Origin: Verrucomicrobiota bacterium
GTDB lineage: Bacteria > Verrucomicrobiota > Verrucomicrobiia > Limisphaerales > UBA9464
Reading direction: 5' to 3'
NCBI GenBank assembly: GCA_947454295.1
Contig: CANGMO010000084.1
Location: forward strand, 1 to 8,338
DNA length: 8,338 nucleotides
In this document: positions 8,094 to 8,338 of the stretch, piece by piece
Numbering within the stretch: position 1 is the first letter of the stretch
Layout of the letters: each line of letters begins with the position of its first letter
Translations under genes and position numbers: made by a program
The notes under the pieces: generated by a model
Told to the model about the DNA's origin: nothing
Databases searched by the model: none
What the model saw: the letters and a program-made list of their open reading frames with translations, nothing else

Positions 8094-8338
8094 ATGATTC
8101 GCACCCAAACCTACAAAACGACTTCGCCGAAGATCTCGGCATTCACCCTGATTGAGCTGCTCGTTGTGATCGCGATCATCGCGATCCTCGCGGGCATGCT
8201 TCTGCCCGCCCTGGGCCGCGCCAAGGATCGCGCACAACTCACGTTGGACATCAACAACGTGAAGCAGATCCTGTTGGCGAATCACATGTATTCCACCGAC
8301 AACCGGGACTACAACGCCTATCCCACCTGGGGCGGCGA
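8094..8338 (+). CDS. type II secretion/pilin-like prepilin, 5' part (runs off the window)
   Basis: The first 81 codons are visible and the frame is open to the last base. A 16-residue basic leader (MIRTQTYKTTSPKISA) is followed by Phe17 (+1), Glu21 (+5) and a hydrophobic helix to Leu40, a class III prepilin signal. The residue before the expected cut is Ala16 rather than the usual Gly. The 24-residue helix is identical in protein sequence to that of the other pseudopilin in this window, and the following NNVKQILLANHMYSTDNRDYN resembles its NNKQLLLAWHLYAGDYND. A C-terminal H-X9-DG motif is therefore likely further on but cannot be seen. Two in-frame ATGs at 8070 and 8073 would lengthen the leader by eight or seven residues. 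It is transcribed away from the VCBS pair. Family assignment is firm, function unknown. Confidence 0.88.
   Translation, partial: MIRTQTYKTTSPKISAFTLIELLVVIAIIAILAGMLLPALGRAKDRAQLTLDINNVKQILLANHMYSTDNRDYNAYPTWGG

Overview
The window looks like a high-GC bacterial chromosome, most likely a member of the Verrucomicrobiota or a close PVC-group relative. That is an inference from protein style: two type II pseudopilin-like proteins (one with a visible H-X9-DG motif) beside two long VCBS/FG-GAP proteins with UnbV/ASPIC tails. This gene content is typical of Verrucomicrobia and planctomycetes. No rRNA or marker gene is present to settle the taxonomy.

The left part (1-2111, + strand) is core fatty-acid synthesis in the classical order: the 3' end of fabG (3-oxoacyl-ACP reductase), acpP (acyl carrier protein) and fabF (3-oxoacyl-ACP synthase II). 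AcpP carries the growing acyl chain, FabF extends it and FabG reduces the 3-keto product. A candidate promoter lies before acpP. A strong intrinsic terminator lies between acpP and fabF, which suggests that acpP is made in excess over fabF. A 14-bp-stem bidirectional terminator at 2151-2182 closes this block and also faces the convergent block on the other strand.

The middle and right part (2226-7901, - strand) reads right to left: a 787-aa VCBS-repeat/UnbV protein, a 777-aa paralogue joined to it by a 4-base ATGA overlap, then a 118-bp gap and a 287-aa pseudopilin-like protein. The two large proteins share an unrecognised N-terminal region of about 240 residues, seven D-x-D-x-D-G repeats at almost identical spacing (a probable seven-bladed beta-propeller) and a C-terminal UnbV/ASPIC domain. 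Each begins with a hydrophobic segment, so they are expected to be exported or anchored outside the cytoplasm.

At the right edge (8094-8338, + strand) a second, divergent pseudopilin-like gene begins and runs off the window. It has the same 24-residue mature N-terminal helix as the first pseudopilin but different codons. The paralogous pair is therefore flanked by two pseudopilin genes in opposite orientation. No RNA genes, CRISPR arrays, insertion sequences or phage genes were seen. All intergenic gaps are under 200 bp. The accessory half is the less ordinary part, but nothing proves a new system: the coupled propeller pair and its pseudopilin neighbours are the best lead.
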